A stretch of DNA of 64,000 nucleotides from Paramecium octaurelia. Taxonomy: Eukaryota; Ciliophora; Oligohymenophorea; Peniculida; Parameciidae. The position numbers and the translations under genes are program-made. Location of the stretch: assembly GCA_905182995.1 (NCBI GenBank), contig CAJJDP010000022.1:319488-383487 (forward strand), in the 5' to 3' direction. Numbering within the stretch: position 1 is the first letter of the stretch; every line of letters starts with the position of its first letter. The notes under the pieces are model-generated. The model saw only the letters and a list, made by a program, of their open reading frames with translations, was not told where the DNA came from and searched no databases. Positions 48,921 through 60,957 of the stretch are shown piece by piece.

Positions 48921-51900
48921 ATGTATTCATTTTATGAATTAAGTACTGGTTTTACCATACTAATACTAATATTGTAAACTAGCTAATAGCTTTATCAAAT
49001 AGATTAGAATGCATAATAGATATCCTTAAACAGTATATGGTATCCAGTTGATTCATATATTGGAACACTTTTTAAATATTGTCCTTTGAGCAATATATCT
49101 CATATAGGACCTGTTTAACGAAGCTAAACTAACTCCTATCTATTATATTTAGGATATGAAAGACTCACAGAGGTGTTACTTTTTATTCATTACGTAAAAT
49201 TCCTACCAGAAGAGAGGAAAATTATACATATTGTTAAATTTAACATTAAAAATGAAATTATGGAAGAGGAGTTTGAATTCGATTCCAATAATTATGAAGG
49301 TAAATGGTATATGTAGTATATGTATTATGATACAATTTAGAGAAAAATTATAGTAGGATTTATGTCAAAAGAATGGTCAATGGAAAAAAGCCTTATTTCT
49401 TTGAGCTTTTTCGACCAAGAGTTTAAATTAATATTAGGTGGGAGTTTAAATGTAAGATTATTATTATATAAAGAGCGTTAAAAACACTTTTTAGGAGGAA
49501 TATCTATTAAGCAGTTTTCCAGGAAAAATGAAATTAATACTTTTAGAAAAAAATGAGATAAGAGAATTTTATATTTCAAATTTAAAAGACTGCGAATTGG
49601 ATTTTTACACATTAATTAACGAATATTATGATTATAAAACCCAATTCCTATAATTACAGATTGATTAAGAATATGACACAGAATATTTGATATAGGTTTG
49701 GGCCCAAATTGATAATGTTTTAGCAGCATTTTAAATAATTTAAATTATCAGATTGAATGTTAGATATCAATTAGACTTGGAGAACAAGATAGATTTGACG
49801 AGTTTTTAAATTAGTTATATAAGTGAGAATTAAAAATGGTATTATTGTCTTTAATTCTATTCCTATAATTATCCGTTCATTCTTTCAACTACTTAAATTT
49901 AGGATTTTACTCAGAATTATCAATATGAAATTGGTAGCGAATTTCTTACTTCATGGCATTTAATATAAGTTAGTTACTAAAATAAATAAATCAATTATAG
50001 AATGAGAAACTATTTACTAAATAAATAGTTGCTCAATCAATTTGAAAACGTAAATTAGTTTTCTTGCTCGAAATTTACAATTAGCTTAGGATAAACTACA
50101 GGTGAGAGTTTTCTTAGTGGCCATCTCATAAATTTAAAATATTCAACTTGTCCTTCCAATGATAGTAATTCATTTTACCATTGTCATTACTCTTGTGAAA
50201 CTTGTTTTGGGCCTAACAGCAATCATTGTTGGTCATGCGATATTACAAAAAATAGACTATTAAATCCATAAACTAATACATGCAAATGCAAACTATGGTA
50301 TTTAGACTTAGGTGAAGTTTAATGTCATGGGTAATCTGAGTTTAATTTAATAGAAACTGAAATCTATTTACCTAAAGATACAAGGTATGATGAAATTTAG
50401 CCAACAGTTTAATGTGCTTTTGGGTACTTTCGATTTTTAGATTCATGCATTTAGTGGTATAATTTATTGATTAATAAGTCCATCTGCATCATAAAAGGGA
50501 TCCATATAATGTCTAGAATGTCTTCTATATCCAGATACATGGATTTCAAAAGGCATTTGTTATCAATAATCTTAATAGTTAGATATGGATGAATAAAATA
50601 CTTATAGAGATTTTACTGATTCTGCTTCTCCATAATCAAATTTTTATTTATTGGTTGACGAAGAGTTATTTACTTGTGAAGATTGCGTATTTTGTTCAAA
50701 GGAAGAATATTTGGAAGAGCAAGAATTGGGACTTGCTTATTGCATTTTATTTCCTTTAAAGCACATGAATTAAGATACATATATAGAATGTATATACACA
50801 GATTTTGACTATGAAACTAATAAATGCTAGCCACAAAAAGTGATAGAAAGACGAAATTATGGATCTTAGAAAGGTACATGCAATGAGTTCTGTGGTTACT
50901 GCAATTTTAGACTTTGCTATTACTGCAAGGATACTACACTATACTTTAGTGATTGGTAAGGAATATGTAGAGCATGTAACATTGAAAACTGTAAATATTG
51001 TTTTTCATACAGCTTATATGACTTGAATTAAGTATCTGCAAGAAAAGCCCCTTTTATTAACCTGGCATCTAATTTAGAAGAAGATTATATAATAGGGTGT
51101 TCGCTTTGTCATTAAGGGTATATTTTTGATTTTACTATCAATCAATGCATAAAAAAGAGTTTGGAATATCCATGCCTAAATGCCTTTATTAATTAAGATA
51201 ATGAATTAATTTGTACTAGTTCTTCATTAACAGCTCAAATAATTGAAGGAGCTTTGGAATTAATTGGGTGTTAAGCTTATTTCTCGTTCTGTGTTAAATG
51301 TGTTTCTGATAATTAAAAGATGGTTTAATGTACAAAATGCGAAGATGGATACTATCTCAATTTTAAAAATGGAATTTGCAAACCTTGCTCTGAGATTTTT
51401 ACACATTCAACCAAATGTTAAATGCTTACATCCTCTTAAGATTCTTGGAAATATGAGGTTATGGGATTCTATAATAAATTTCTGCCCGATAAAATTCCGA
51501 TATTGCTTTCAGGATAATATTTTATTGTATATTATATTTCAGAAGAATGTGAAGAGGGCTATATAAATTTTTATGATAATTGTAAAATTGCCAATGATAA
51601 AAATTGCTTAAATTGGCTTATTGATGTAAATGGGATGATATGTAAAACTTGTAAATCTTAATCAAAATTTTATCAATCATCCTCCTATTTCGATAAAAAA
51701 TGTCAGATGTGCCCATATCCGTGTATTATTTGCAAAGAAAGAGCATTAGAAGAGATAACTCTCATCAATCCTTATTTTATTGTTAATGAATAGACAAAAG
51801 GCTAAACATATTATTGTATCAAAAATTATGGAAGTTAGGAAACGTACATACATCAGAAATTAGGATTGATTTAACCATTAACCTAAAATGGAGCCAGATA

Positions 51901-54900
51901 TGTTAATAAAATAACAAAGATCTTCAATTAAAATTAATTCTCCTCATCTGAATAAGTTAGAGAGTTGGAGATGTAATATCTAATTCAAAAAAACATTTAT
52001 ACATACGAAGCTCAATATTCATTTTTACCTGATGAGCAAATTATCAATCTCAGAGAATAAATTTTTTCTTTATAAAATTAACAGTTCTTTTATGATGGAT
52101 AAAACTAACAATATTATGAAAAAATTATTCAAATTTTTAATTAATCTTAAGTTATTATTCATAACCTTTACCTTATTAATGAAAACAATATTTTGAATAT
52201 CACCTCTAAATATGGAGTTGAGGTTTTTATTAACAACATAACTCTTTCAACTATTACTAGTTAAAGAACTTTAATTGAAATAACTAATATCACTAATTTA
52301 ACTATGTCTTATATTTACATAAATGAATTAATTAATTCATAATAATCACTAATTTCTATTAAAAATTTTTATAAATAGGATTTCTAGAAAACGAATCTAT
52401 TATTTTATAATATCACTTTATTGAATTGCAAATTTATAAATAGTGTTTTTATACTTATTGATAATTATCAAAGTTATGTTTATTAGTTTGTGATCAATAA
52501 TTTAAGAATCGTAAATTGCTCCTTTGAAAATTCTTCCCTTTTTACCTTCATCTAACAGTCCAATTTTAATAAAATAATAATTAAGAACATAAGTATCAGC
52601 GATTCAAAATTTATCAATTCAGAATTTGCTAAAATACCTCTCAGCAGCTAAATTTAGATACAATAACTAAAATTAATCAAATCTACAATTACTTAAGGAA
52701 TATTAATATAATCTACTTAATCTACAATATTTTAAGAACTACTCTTTGAAAATGTGAATTTATTGAATAGTACTCTTTTACTTCTAAAGGGATATCTGAG
52801 CGAAACCAATTTTGATCATTTATTTTAAAAAATACAAATAAAAAAAATTTCACTATAGGGGTAAAGCCCATTTAAAATTATCTATCGAAGTGATTATAAA
52901 GGTTAAATAAAAATTTAAGATATAATGTTAGAATAAGGTGATATTATTCAAGAGGATAGTGTATATGATTTTAATAAATCAATTTGTTTTTTTGATTTTC
53001 AGAGCCAATCCATATAAATCACAAACTTTGCAGGATTAAATAATAGAAATATTCAAATATTTTGTTTGAAAAACTTTAATTAAATTATTATAAAGAATTG
53101 TATAATCAAATAAGAATAATAAGGTTTATTTGATCATGTTTCAAATAAATCAATCAATAATAAGGGATTTTTGTTTATTAAGGACTTTATTGAAATATTT
53201 TTATCAAATATAGAGATAACCAATTTATATATGGCGGATTCATCCTTAATTTATATATAATCCAAATAAGATGTTACATTTAACTAAAGTATTATAGTAA
53301 ATGATTTTAATGTTAGCAACAATGTACTTGTTAAAAGTTAATTATTTACTTTGCCATCACTTTTATACATATAATCTGAATATTATTGCAATGTTCAATT
53401 ATCTAGGATCAATTATGAGCATAATCTTATTTAGTATTAGATTGAGGATTCTTAAATTATAGCTCCTTCTTTACTTTATATTTTCGTAAAATAAAGCAAA
53501 ATATCTTTAATCTCTGGCCAATTTAAAAAAAATACAATTATAAATTCAAGAAATTCTCACATTTATCTGAACTCAGAAACCATAACATTGCAATCTTTAA
53601 TAGTTTTTGATATCAATACAGATTAGTAGAATACAGACTTGAATTTTTCGAATATTTAAATCTATCAATAAGGAGGATTGGGGTAATTGATTGCTAAAAA
53701 TATTTTAATTTTTGACTTGATCTTTCAAAATATGATGGCACATCAAGGTGCCTGTTTATTAATGGTCTTACTTGAAAAAAGTAGAGTTTTAATAGAGAAT
53801 GTTGTTATTTAAAATGCAATAAGTTGGAATAACATGAGTATAAATTCTTTTGGTGGGAGTTTTTATATTGATGCAACAAATTCAGAATTGGACTTGCTTG
53901 TAAGAAATATCTCAGTGACACTTTCTATAAGCAAAGATTCAGGGGGATTTATATATTTACTTCCTTCATAAATATCTAATAAATTGAAAATTCTTAATTC
54001 AAACTTTATTAATACATTTTCATAAGAATAAAGTTTGGTTTCTTTTCTATGTGATTTTTATCTGAGTGATAATACATTTGAATTTCAAAATAACACTATA
54101 AGTATTGAAGAAAGCTTTTATAATCGTATTCTATAAATGAACTTTTAGAGCCCTAATTCAAGTTAGAGTGGTCTGATTGTTGTATCTAATAGGTAACCTT
54201 AATTAATTATTTAAAAGCAAGATTAGTATTGATTCTGTGTTGATTACAGGTTCGTACTCAGTTTCTATATTTAGTTTATCTTTTATCCATTATCTTCGTT
54301 TAACTAATATATAAATAAATCAGGCTACATCTTTTGGGGCCGCATTTATATCCATTAGCAATGAATAAAAGTACTAATTGGCTTATAAGACTTAAAGCTC
54401 TTTAATTTTAAGAGAAATAGACATAAATAATTGTTAAAATGTCATTTAATAAACAAAAGGTTCATTTTTGGATATTCGTATGGTTGCCTAAATAACATCA
54501 AGAATATAATTATATAATCTCAAGATTATTTAAAATAATTGTTCTAATTGCTATAATGGTTTAATCAATCTACAATTCACAGAATATACAAAATCAATAA
54601 ACTTTAATTAGGTACTATTCTTTAAAAATGATTGTGGTCTTTAATCATGTCTCTCTGCCACTCCTACAGGAACTTACCAAACAACATCAATAAAATTAAA
54701 TCAAGGCCTCTTCATCTAAAACCAAGGTTCAATGAATGGTTCACTTAATTTATAGGCATCATATCTAGATTTACAAAACATCAAGTTTATTGAAAATACA
54801 GCATCTAAAGGTGGAGGATATTATTCCCAATATTATCAGGAACTTTAGACAAAAAATCTTTATTTCATTGCAAATAAGGCAAATATTGGGGGTGCTATTT

Positions 54901-57318
54901 TCTTAAATAGCACAAAATTGTAAACCTCATGTTTTTCTTAAATTTACTTGATTGACAACAAAGGCAAGTTTGCTATAGATAATCTTTAAGAATTGCCCCT
55001 CTAGATTATGTTATCGATATTCCAAACAAATATTGAAACTATATGTCTAGGAGGCAAATATCAACCCAATCTTAAAAAATTCCTAAATGAAAACTTCGTT
55101 TATTTGCCAAGCGGCTAAAAAATAGGATAATATCAATTATATTCAAAAGAATAATAAAATTATCAAAATTATAATATTCAATTAAAATTTTATTTTGTGA
55201 ATAATCTAGAGGAAAAAGTATTACTTTTTGAGAATGAAACTTCAAGTTGCACCATTAATTAAGTATATTTTATAGGAGAATAATAATAAAATGGGAAATA
55301 TAATGATTTTGTAGTTGAGTATGATTAGGAAGATCAATCATTTAATTTTGAAAACTTAACTATCATATTTGATCCTTATTCCAATTAGGATAGTTATTTA
55401 AATTTATAAATGACTTGCGTAATCTAATTAAAGGAAGTGATCAAATTTTAATTAAATGTTAAGACATTTCCATGTTAAGTTGGAGAATACTATTATGAAT
55501 CATAATGTTTATAATGCGAGGCCAAGAGAGGGTATTATTCCCTTGAACCAAAAGCATCTTATTGTTTAAAAATAGACCCAAAGATGATTTCAAAAAATAC
55601 AATTAATCAGATTGAATTATATCCAAGATATTGGAGACCCTCTTCTAAGAGCTCGCTTATTTCATTTTGCATCAGAAAACCTGAAAATTGTTTAGGAGGT
55701 TGGGAAACAGGAGATGATTCATGTTAGTTAGGATCTATAGGAGGATTGTGTGAAGAATGTGATATATATAATATAAGAGGGTTTGGTTAATATTACCAAA
55801 ACAGTAGTTATAAATGCCAATATTGTTAAAATTTTATTGGGAAAGCTGCCATTTCAATTGTAATAACAATTATGTAATTTTTATAATTAAATCTATAGAA
55901 CATTGCTATCAACATATTTAACTGTGAATAGTGCCTAATTACTCTTTATGAATTTTAAACGACTGAAATATACTACAGTTCATTATAAAATCATATTTCG
56001 ATAAGGATAAGGTATAATGTAATACTATATTATAGATTAATCAGCTGCTTTAATTAAGATGATTGTAAACTATTTTTAAATTTTGATTGGAATAAAGTCA
56101 TTCCAAGTTTAGATGTATTCAAATATTATTGATTTTTTGAATCCTTTTAGCAATCCAGTTGGTAGCTCTCTATATTCATATGATTGTTTTTATAGCTAAC
56201 AATCGAATGTTCCAGTTATCTACATAAATCTAATGATTAATTTACTAATACCAATATTTTATTACTTGCTTTTTATCACCATTTATTTGGTTGTTATATT
56301 ATTCAAAAAAGCCAAATTATCAATAACAATATATTTCACTGCAATACTCTATTTGCTATTTTATACCTAACCTTAAATAATAAATGAATTAGGCAGTTTA
56401 GCAGCAAAAAGAAAGATTTCAGGAATTACTTATATAAATAAAAATGTTTAATATCTATACTCCACTTAAACGCATAAGAATTGGATGACATTTTGTATCA
56501 TTCCATTGTTGATTTTTGAAGGAGCCATTCTTCCTCTTATTATTCTACTTAAATTAATCAAAATCAGAAAGCATTTTAATTCAGATAGATTTCGTAAAAT
56601 TTGGGGATATATTTTTAATGACTATTAGGAGTCATGTTATTATTGGGAAATATTTAGAATATTTTAAAGATAAATAATTATATTGACTTTGAATTTTAAC
56701 GAAGAATAAATCATTACCAAAGGATGCATAATGTTTATAATCTTATTATTTTATTTTACTGCTGTTTTTATATAAAAACCCTATAATGTTAAATCTTTAA
56801 ATGGTTTTGAATTAGATAGCATCTGCTTATGCGAAATTATAATAGTAATTAGTTGTTTAAAATATTAAACGTAAATTAATTAAATAACAACGATGGACTT
56901 TTTACTAGAAATAATCTTTATCATATTTTTTATATTTTTACTACTAAAAGTAAGCATAAAACTAATTATAATTTACTATCATAAATACATTGAGAGATTT
57001 GATAATATCAAACGTTTTATATAGTATTAATTCCCTGGATTAACTTAAAAAAAATCAATTATCTCAAAATTTTTAAATAGTAAAAAAAATCAGAGAAATT
57101 AGATACAACAGAGATTTTTATAAGCATTTACTAATTTAAAACATCTTAAAACCCACTCAAGTAAACTTTCCTAATCTAATCACTAAATTAAAATGAGCAA
57201 CATTCAAAATGATCACACACTTTAACTTTCTTGTTAATTCACTAATAATAATGAAAAAAATGAGAATGGATTTGTCAAGGCAGATGATTTTTCTTAATGC
57301 CAAGATATAGTTTTATGA
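48921..57318 (+). CDS. Giant surface-type membrane protein, paralogue of 27537-37060
   Basis: The start is ATG 48921 with a hydrophobic signal (MYSFYELSTGFTILILIL) and the end is TGA 57316-57318, about 2700 residues after introns (one at about 49452-49473, 22 nt). In order: an N-terminal beta-rich domain (VLLFIHYVKFLPEERKIIHI), a Cys-rich furin-like region (about 50150-51750: YHCHYSCETCFGPNSNHCWS, EFCGYCNFRLCYYCKD), a long Ile/Asn/Phe-rich repetitive region (about 51900-55000), a second Cys cluster (GLCEECDIYNIRGFGQYYQN), and at least six membrane spans (LLIPIFYYLLFITIYLVVIL, GCIMFIILLFYFTAVF). A basic cytoplasmic tail completes it. The KIWGYIFNDYQESCYYWEIF segment matches the minus-strand paralogue. 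A surface receptor or adhesin is likely; the ligand is unknown. Confidence 0.75.
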
Positions 57319-57381
57319 TAATTAAAACATATTAATAATAATTTTAGTTCGACACATTGTAAGTTCTAATAAATATGATAT

Positions 57382-58441
57382 TCAATCATTTATTTCTGTT
57401 TTAATTCTTCTTTGATGTTGTATAGTCTTAAAAATAGTTGGTTTCAATTTAACATTAAATTTTTAAGGAATTTATTTTTATTCTTCATTTGGAATCAACT
57501 TAATGATGATACTTTTTATTAAATTGATCGATTTAATTTAATCTGATTTTCTCATATTTATTGAATCCTATTCTGATATCGTTGCCTCGAAAAACTACAA
57601 TACAGCTTCCATCATGTACTTTAGATGATTCAGAGTGTCGAACAACTTAGTTTTTGTTTAGAGATACTACTACATACTGACTTTTGATTACATAATCTCA
57701 GCGAATTGAGATTGATCAGCCTTTGTTTCTAAAATGAATGTCATTTTTTCATAGTTTTAAAGCAACTTATCGTATTTCTAAAAGTTGCATTGATATATAG
57801 AATCCAATGTTACTAACACGCTTTTTTTAATATTCTATTCTAATGTTTCTATTTATTCCAAAAATTGATCTTGAATAAGTTAGTGATTGTTTTGTGTAAT
57901 TATATCTTATTATTATAAAATTTGAGCAATTTTAGAATTGCAATCTTGAATTTAAGATTGTAATTTAATATTATTTTGCTATTATATTTCGATATCCATC
58001 TTATTAGCTTTGCCGAGACATTGATAGTCAAGTTGACTCATAAGCAATTTAACTTATTTTAGTTATTTATCGATTTTCTCTGATGCCTATTTTTATTGAT
58101 TAATCTCATCTTAGATTGGCTTTAGAATCAAATTGATATCTGAATGGCTAACAGTATTTTCAATTTATTCTGCCAAAACAGCAATATCTAGTTAATCTTA
58201 CTATTAGTGGAGCTCTAATTGGATATTGAGTTTGCTTACATTAAATGAGTATTTCTTAAATTTGTTCATCCACAATGCTGTATTTGATCAACTGAAGGAT
58301 AACATTTTTAATATTTTGCATTAAATAATTTATGGATCAAAAATTAGATTAGCAAGATAGAGATTGAGCTGATTTAGAAGGCATTCTATAAGTTGACCTA
58401 ATTGATGATTTAAATTGATTGAACCTAAAGTTTACTCTCAT
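57382..58441 (-). CDS. Coiled-coil protein
   Basis: The model starts at ATG 58439-58441 (MRVNFRFNQFKSSIRSTYRM) and ends at TGA 57382-57384. The 5' third needs introns I could not place with certainty. From about 58270 one frame is open to the end, with heptad-like helices (ASEKIDKQLKQVKLLMSQLD, LQSQIQDCNSKIAQILQQQD, FLEQIETLEQNIKKSVLVTL). The C-terminal part is basic. The product is about 330 residues. No family is recognised; a structural cytoskeletal role is common for such proteins but not shown here. It converges with the giant gene, 64 bases between stops. Confidence 0.55.
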
Positions 58442-58699
58442 TAATATGAGTTTATTCAATATTGTTTAGCTAGGATGTCAATTAAAAATAGCACAAGGAA
58501 AAATAGCACAAGGAAACTAAACACACTCTGCTTGCTTTTATTTTCTTATTTCTCGATCATTCCAAGAGAAGCATTATATAACATTTGACTTGAAGTAAAT
58601 AGACATCAGAGTGAGGGAAACTCAAATCCTCCATCTTTATGCAATAATAATAGGATTAAAAATCTATTAGAAATAATATGAAGAGAGCTTTCGAAGATA
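58442..58699. other. Spacer with a short direct repeat
   Basis: 258 bases without a gene. Near 58486-58513 a 14-15-bp unit (AAATAGCACAAGGAA) occurs twice in tandem. It presumably includes the promoter of the minus-strand coiled-coil gene. Confidence 0.5.
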
Positions 58700-59110
58700 C
58701 ATATCTGATAGATTGAATGAATAGAATTTGAAAATCTAAATATTATTGCATTAACAAAGGATAATCTATTAAATATGGGAATATGTGTTTCAGAAATTTC
58801 AATAATTGAAGAAAATAGTCTAAAAGGATCTGATATTCAATTTTATCTTTGTCATTTCTAAAATTTTGGTGGGGATGGAGAATCCTTTCATAGATGTTTC
58901 GAAATTAAGATATTTAATAATTGATGAAGCAGATCAATAATGAGAAAAAATGAATAAAATCAGCCAATATTTAATACAATAAAATTGATTCATTCACCTT
59001 AAAATAAATGAACAATTAGAGTTATCAAATAAATAATTTTTTAGCACCAGTTAGAATCATGGAGATGTTGAAATTCTCATTAAAAAAAGAATGGATATAA
59101 ATCAAAATTG
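58700..59110 (+). pseudogene. Broken fragment of a DEAD-box RNA helicase
   Basis: One frame reads ALTKDNLLNMGICVSEISII. A second, shifted frame reads MENPFIDVSKLRYLIIDEAD, which is the Walker B/DEAD motif region of DEAD-box helicases with its usual flank. A frameshift near 58870 separates them. No Walker A motif, start codon or C-terminal RecA domain is present. The resemblance is closest to DDX51/Dbp6-type helicases, by memory of the DEADR flank only. It is a decayed host gene copy, about 400 bases long. An intact parent is expected elsewhere in the genome. Confidence 0.55.
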
Positions 59111-59232
59111 ATAACAATAAGAAAATATATTCACGATTCATGCGTAAAGGAAGATAAGACTAGAAGTAATTCTGTTCAGATTTAGCAAAACTATTGAATT
59201 GAAATAAGAGTGATAAATATATTATAATTAAA

Positions 59233-60529
59233 ATGTCAAACTTATCCCATAGCAGCTAGTCATCAAGAAGTTCTTCTTAAAGGAGAAACAATAAAAGACC
59301 TTAAAGAGAGAAGAGGAAGAAAAACAATTCAGAAGACTACGACAGTCCAATAGACGATGATGACTTATCATAATATGACGGTAATAGATATCTGTATTTC
59401 AGGCATGAGAATGAAGAATAAATAGTAACCCATTTTGGGGCCCAAGGGATTCAACAAAAGAGAAGCCAAACTCAGAAAACCCATCTCAACTTAAACTCCT
59501 GCCACTGCAACATTTTTATATAAGCCTGGCGCTGAACTACCAAATCTATCAAACTACATTAATTCAATAATCGATATTAAGATAGCCTGTGAATATATTA
59601 ATAAAAATAATCCTGCTCTTATATTGCGTCAAATCTGGGGTTCTAATGGAGCTTATGCTAGTCATAGTGATGCAGTTTGTATTGGAATCCACGCTGGATT
59701 ATTAGCTTTAGGAGACTTGAAATTAACAAGTGCATTTTATTAGGGAGTGAGTTTATCTTGTAAAGTTATTAAAGGAAAGAAATCATTAAATGGATAAATG
59801 AAAGTGCCTTTGTTGTCTAGATCCTTGAAGACTCCTTGTGCTCATTGTTTGAAGCCAGAAAAGGTTACATGGTTACCTCAATTGGGTTCTCCAGAATAAT
59901 TAATAAGTTGGGCCAAAAAAATGTCTTTGCCTTAAAACAGAAGATTAACTAAGAGAAGTCATTCAACTGTATATTTGCATGAACCTCCTCAGATTTCATA
60001 TCCTGAAAATCTATTAGTTAATAATTTGCCTCCATTAAATGAAGGTTGGATAGTATGGGATATGTGCAATGAGCCAAGCTAAAAATACAATTTACTTACT
60101 TTCATGGATAGATAAACAGCCCAAGGATTGCCAAGCAGAACTTCGTATAAATTAAAAACCCATTGTTTATATATTGAAACACATAACAAAAAGTATTTTA
60201 ATTCTCTTATGAAGATATGAAATATCTATGGATTCTTCCAAAATTGCTGAAGAAGTATTTCTAGACTCTCACGTATTCACAATACAAGAAGTCTTGTATC
60301 CTCAACAATCAGACATTGAGATGCTCTAAAAATTTGGAGTATATCTCTCTTATTTATATTTTAGGTTCCTCTGCCAAAAGAATAGAAAAAGGTGATTTTT
60401 GAGAATTTGAAATGGGATACGTTTGAATGGGGCAATGACAATGTGATTATCAATGGGTCTTTCGAAATACAAGGATTAAAAAGCTTTAAGTTTGTGCCTA
60501 TAACCAAGCATTAACATTACGAAAAATGA
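59233..60529 (+). CDS. Rxt3-like protein (possible histone deacetylase complex subunit)
   Basis: The start is ATG 59233 (MSNLSHSSQSSRSSSQRRNN) and the end is TGA 60527-60529. Introns: GTAATAGATATCTGTATTTCAG (22 nt, near 59380), GTATTTTAATTCTCTTATGAAG (22 nt, near 60193) and GTATATCTCT...TTTAG (near 60340). The N-terminus is Ser/Arg/Lys-rich with an acidic patch. A globular domain follows with RQIWGSNGAYASHSDAVCIG, then IHAGLL, and later LKWDTFEWGNDNVIINGSFE. The pattern of an IWG.n.a.ysSDav..iHaG strand and a late W...W.ND.V.ING segment recalls the Rxt3 family of the Rpd3 deacetylase complex. That assignment is from memory of the family, not an alignment. An extracellular LCCL-type fold is the alternative, but no signal peptide is present. 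The product is about 400 residues. Confidence 0.6.
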
Positions 60530-60572
60530 AAATAATCAACATAAACAATTTAATATAATATGGGTTTAATTT

Positions 60573-60860
60573 TCACTGAGACAATTCAGCATGTATTTAT
60601 TTAAATTATTCCACTAATTATTTAACCTCACTGATAGACCCATAAGGCAACATATCTGCCCTTAACTGATTATTTTCTTCTGTCAATTTATCTATGATTA
60701 TCTGCATCTATTATATCTGCTATTGCAATTATTCTTCCTTATTTAACAATTCTATAATCATAAGAGTTTTGTTTTCATTTTTATTAGTCAATTCAACCAA
60801 TCTTTCCTAATATTATTTTAAGATGTTCAAAAAGTGCTATTATTATTTAATTTAATTCAT
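60573..60860 (-). CDS. Small coiled-coil protein
   Basis: An uninterrupted frame runs from ATG 60858-60860 (MNQIKQQQHFLNILKQYQER) to TGA 60573-60575, 95 residues. Almost the whole length is one helix with heptads (LVELTNKNENKTLMIIELLN, MQIIIDKLTEENNQLRADML). It ends with YGSISEVKQLVEQF. No family is recognised. It converges with the Rxt3-like gene, 43 bases apart, and diverges from the B-box gene 97 bases away. Confidence 0.6.
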
Positions 60861-60957
60861 TTAATATTGTAATCCATGTTATTAAAATAACATAATCATT
60901 TAAGTATTTTAGAATGCATGAGTGTGAACAACCAAATTATAAATATTTAATTTTAAA

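Noticed and set aside
51264-51566. Plus frame of 100 codons (MGVKLISRSVLNVFLI)
   Set aside because: It overlaps the Cys-rich part of the giant gene in another frame and carries no family signal.
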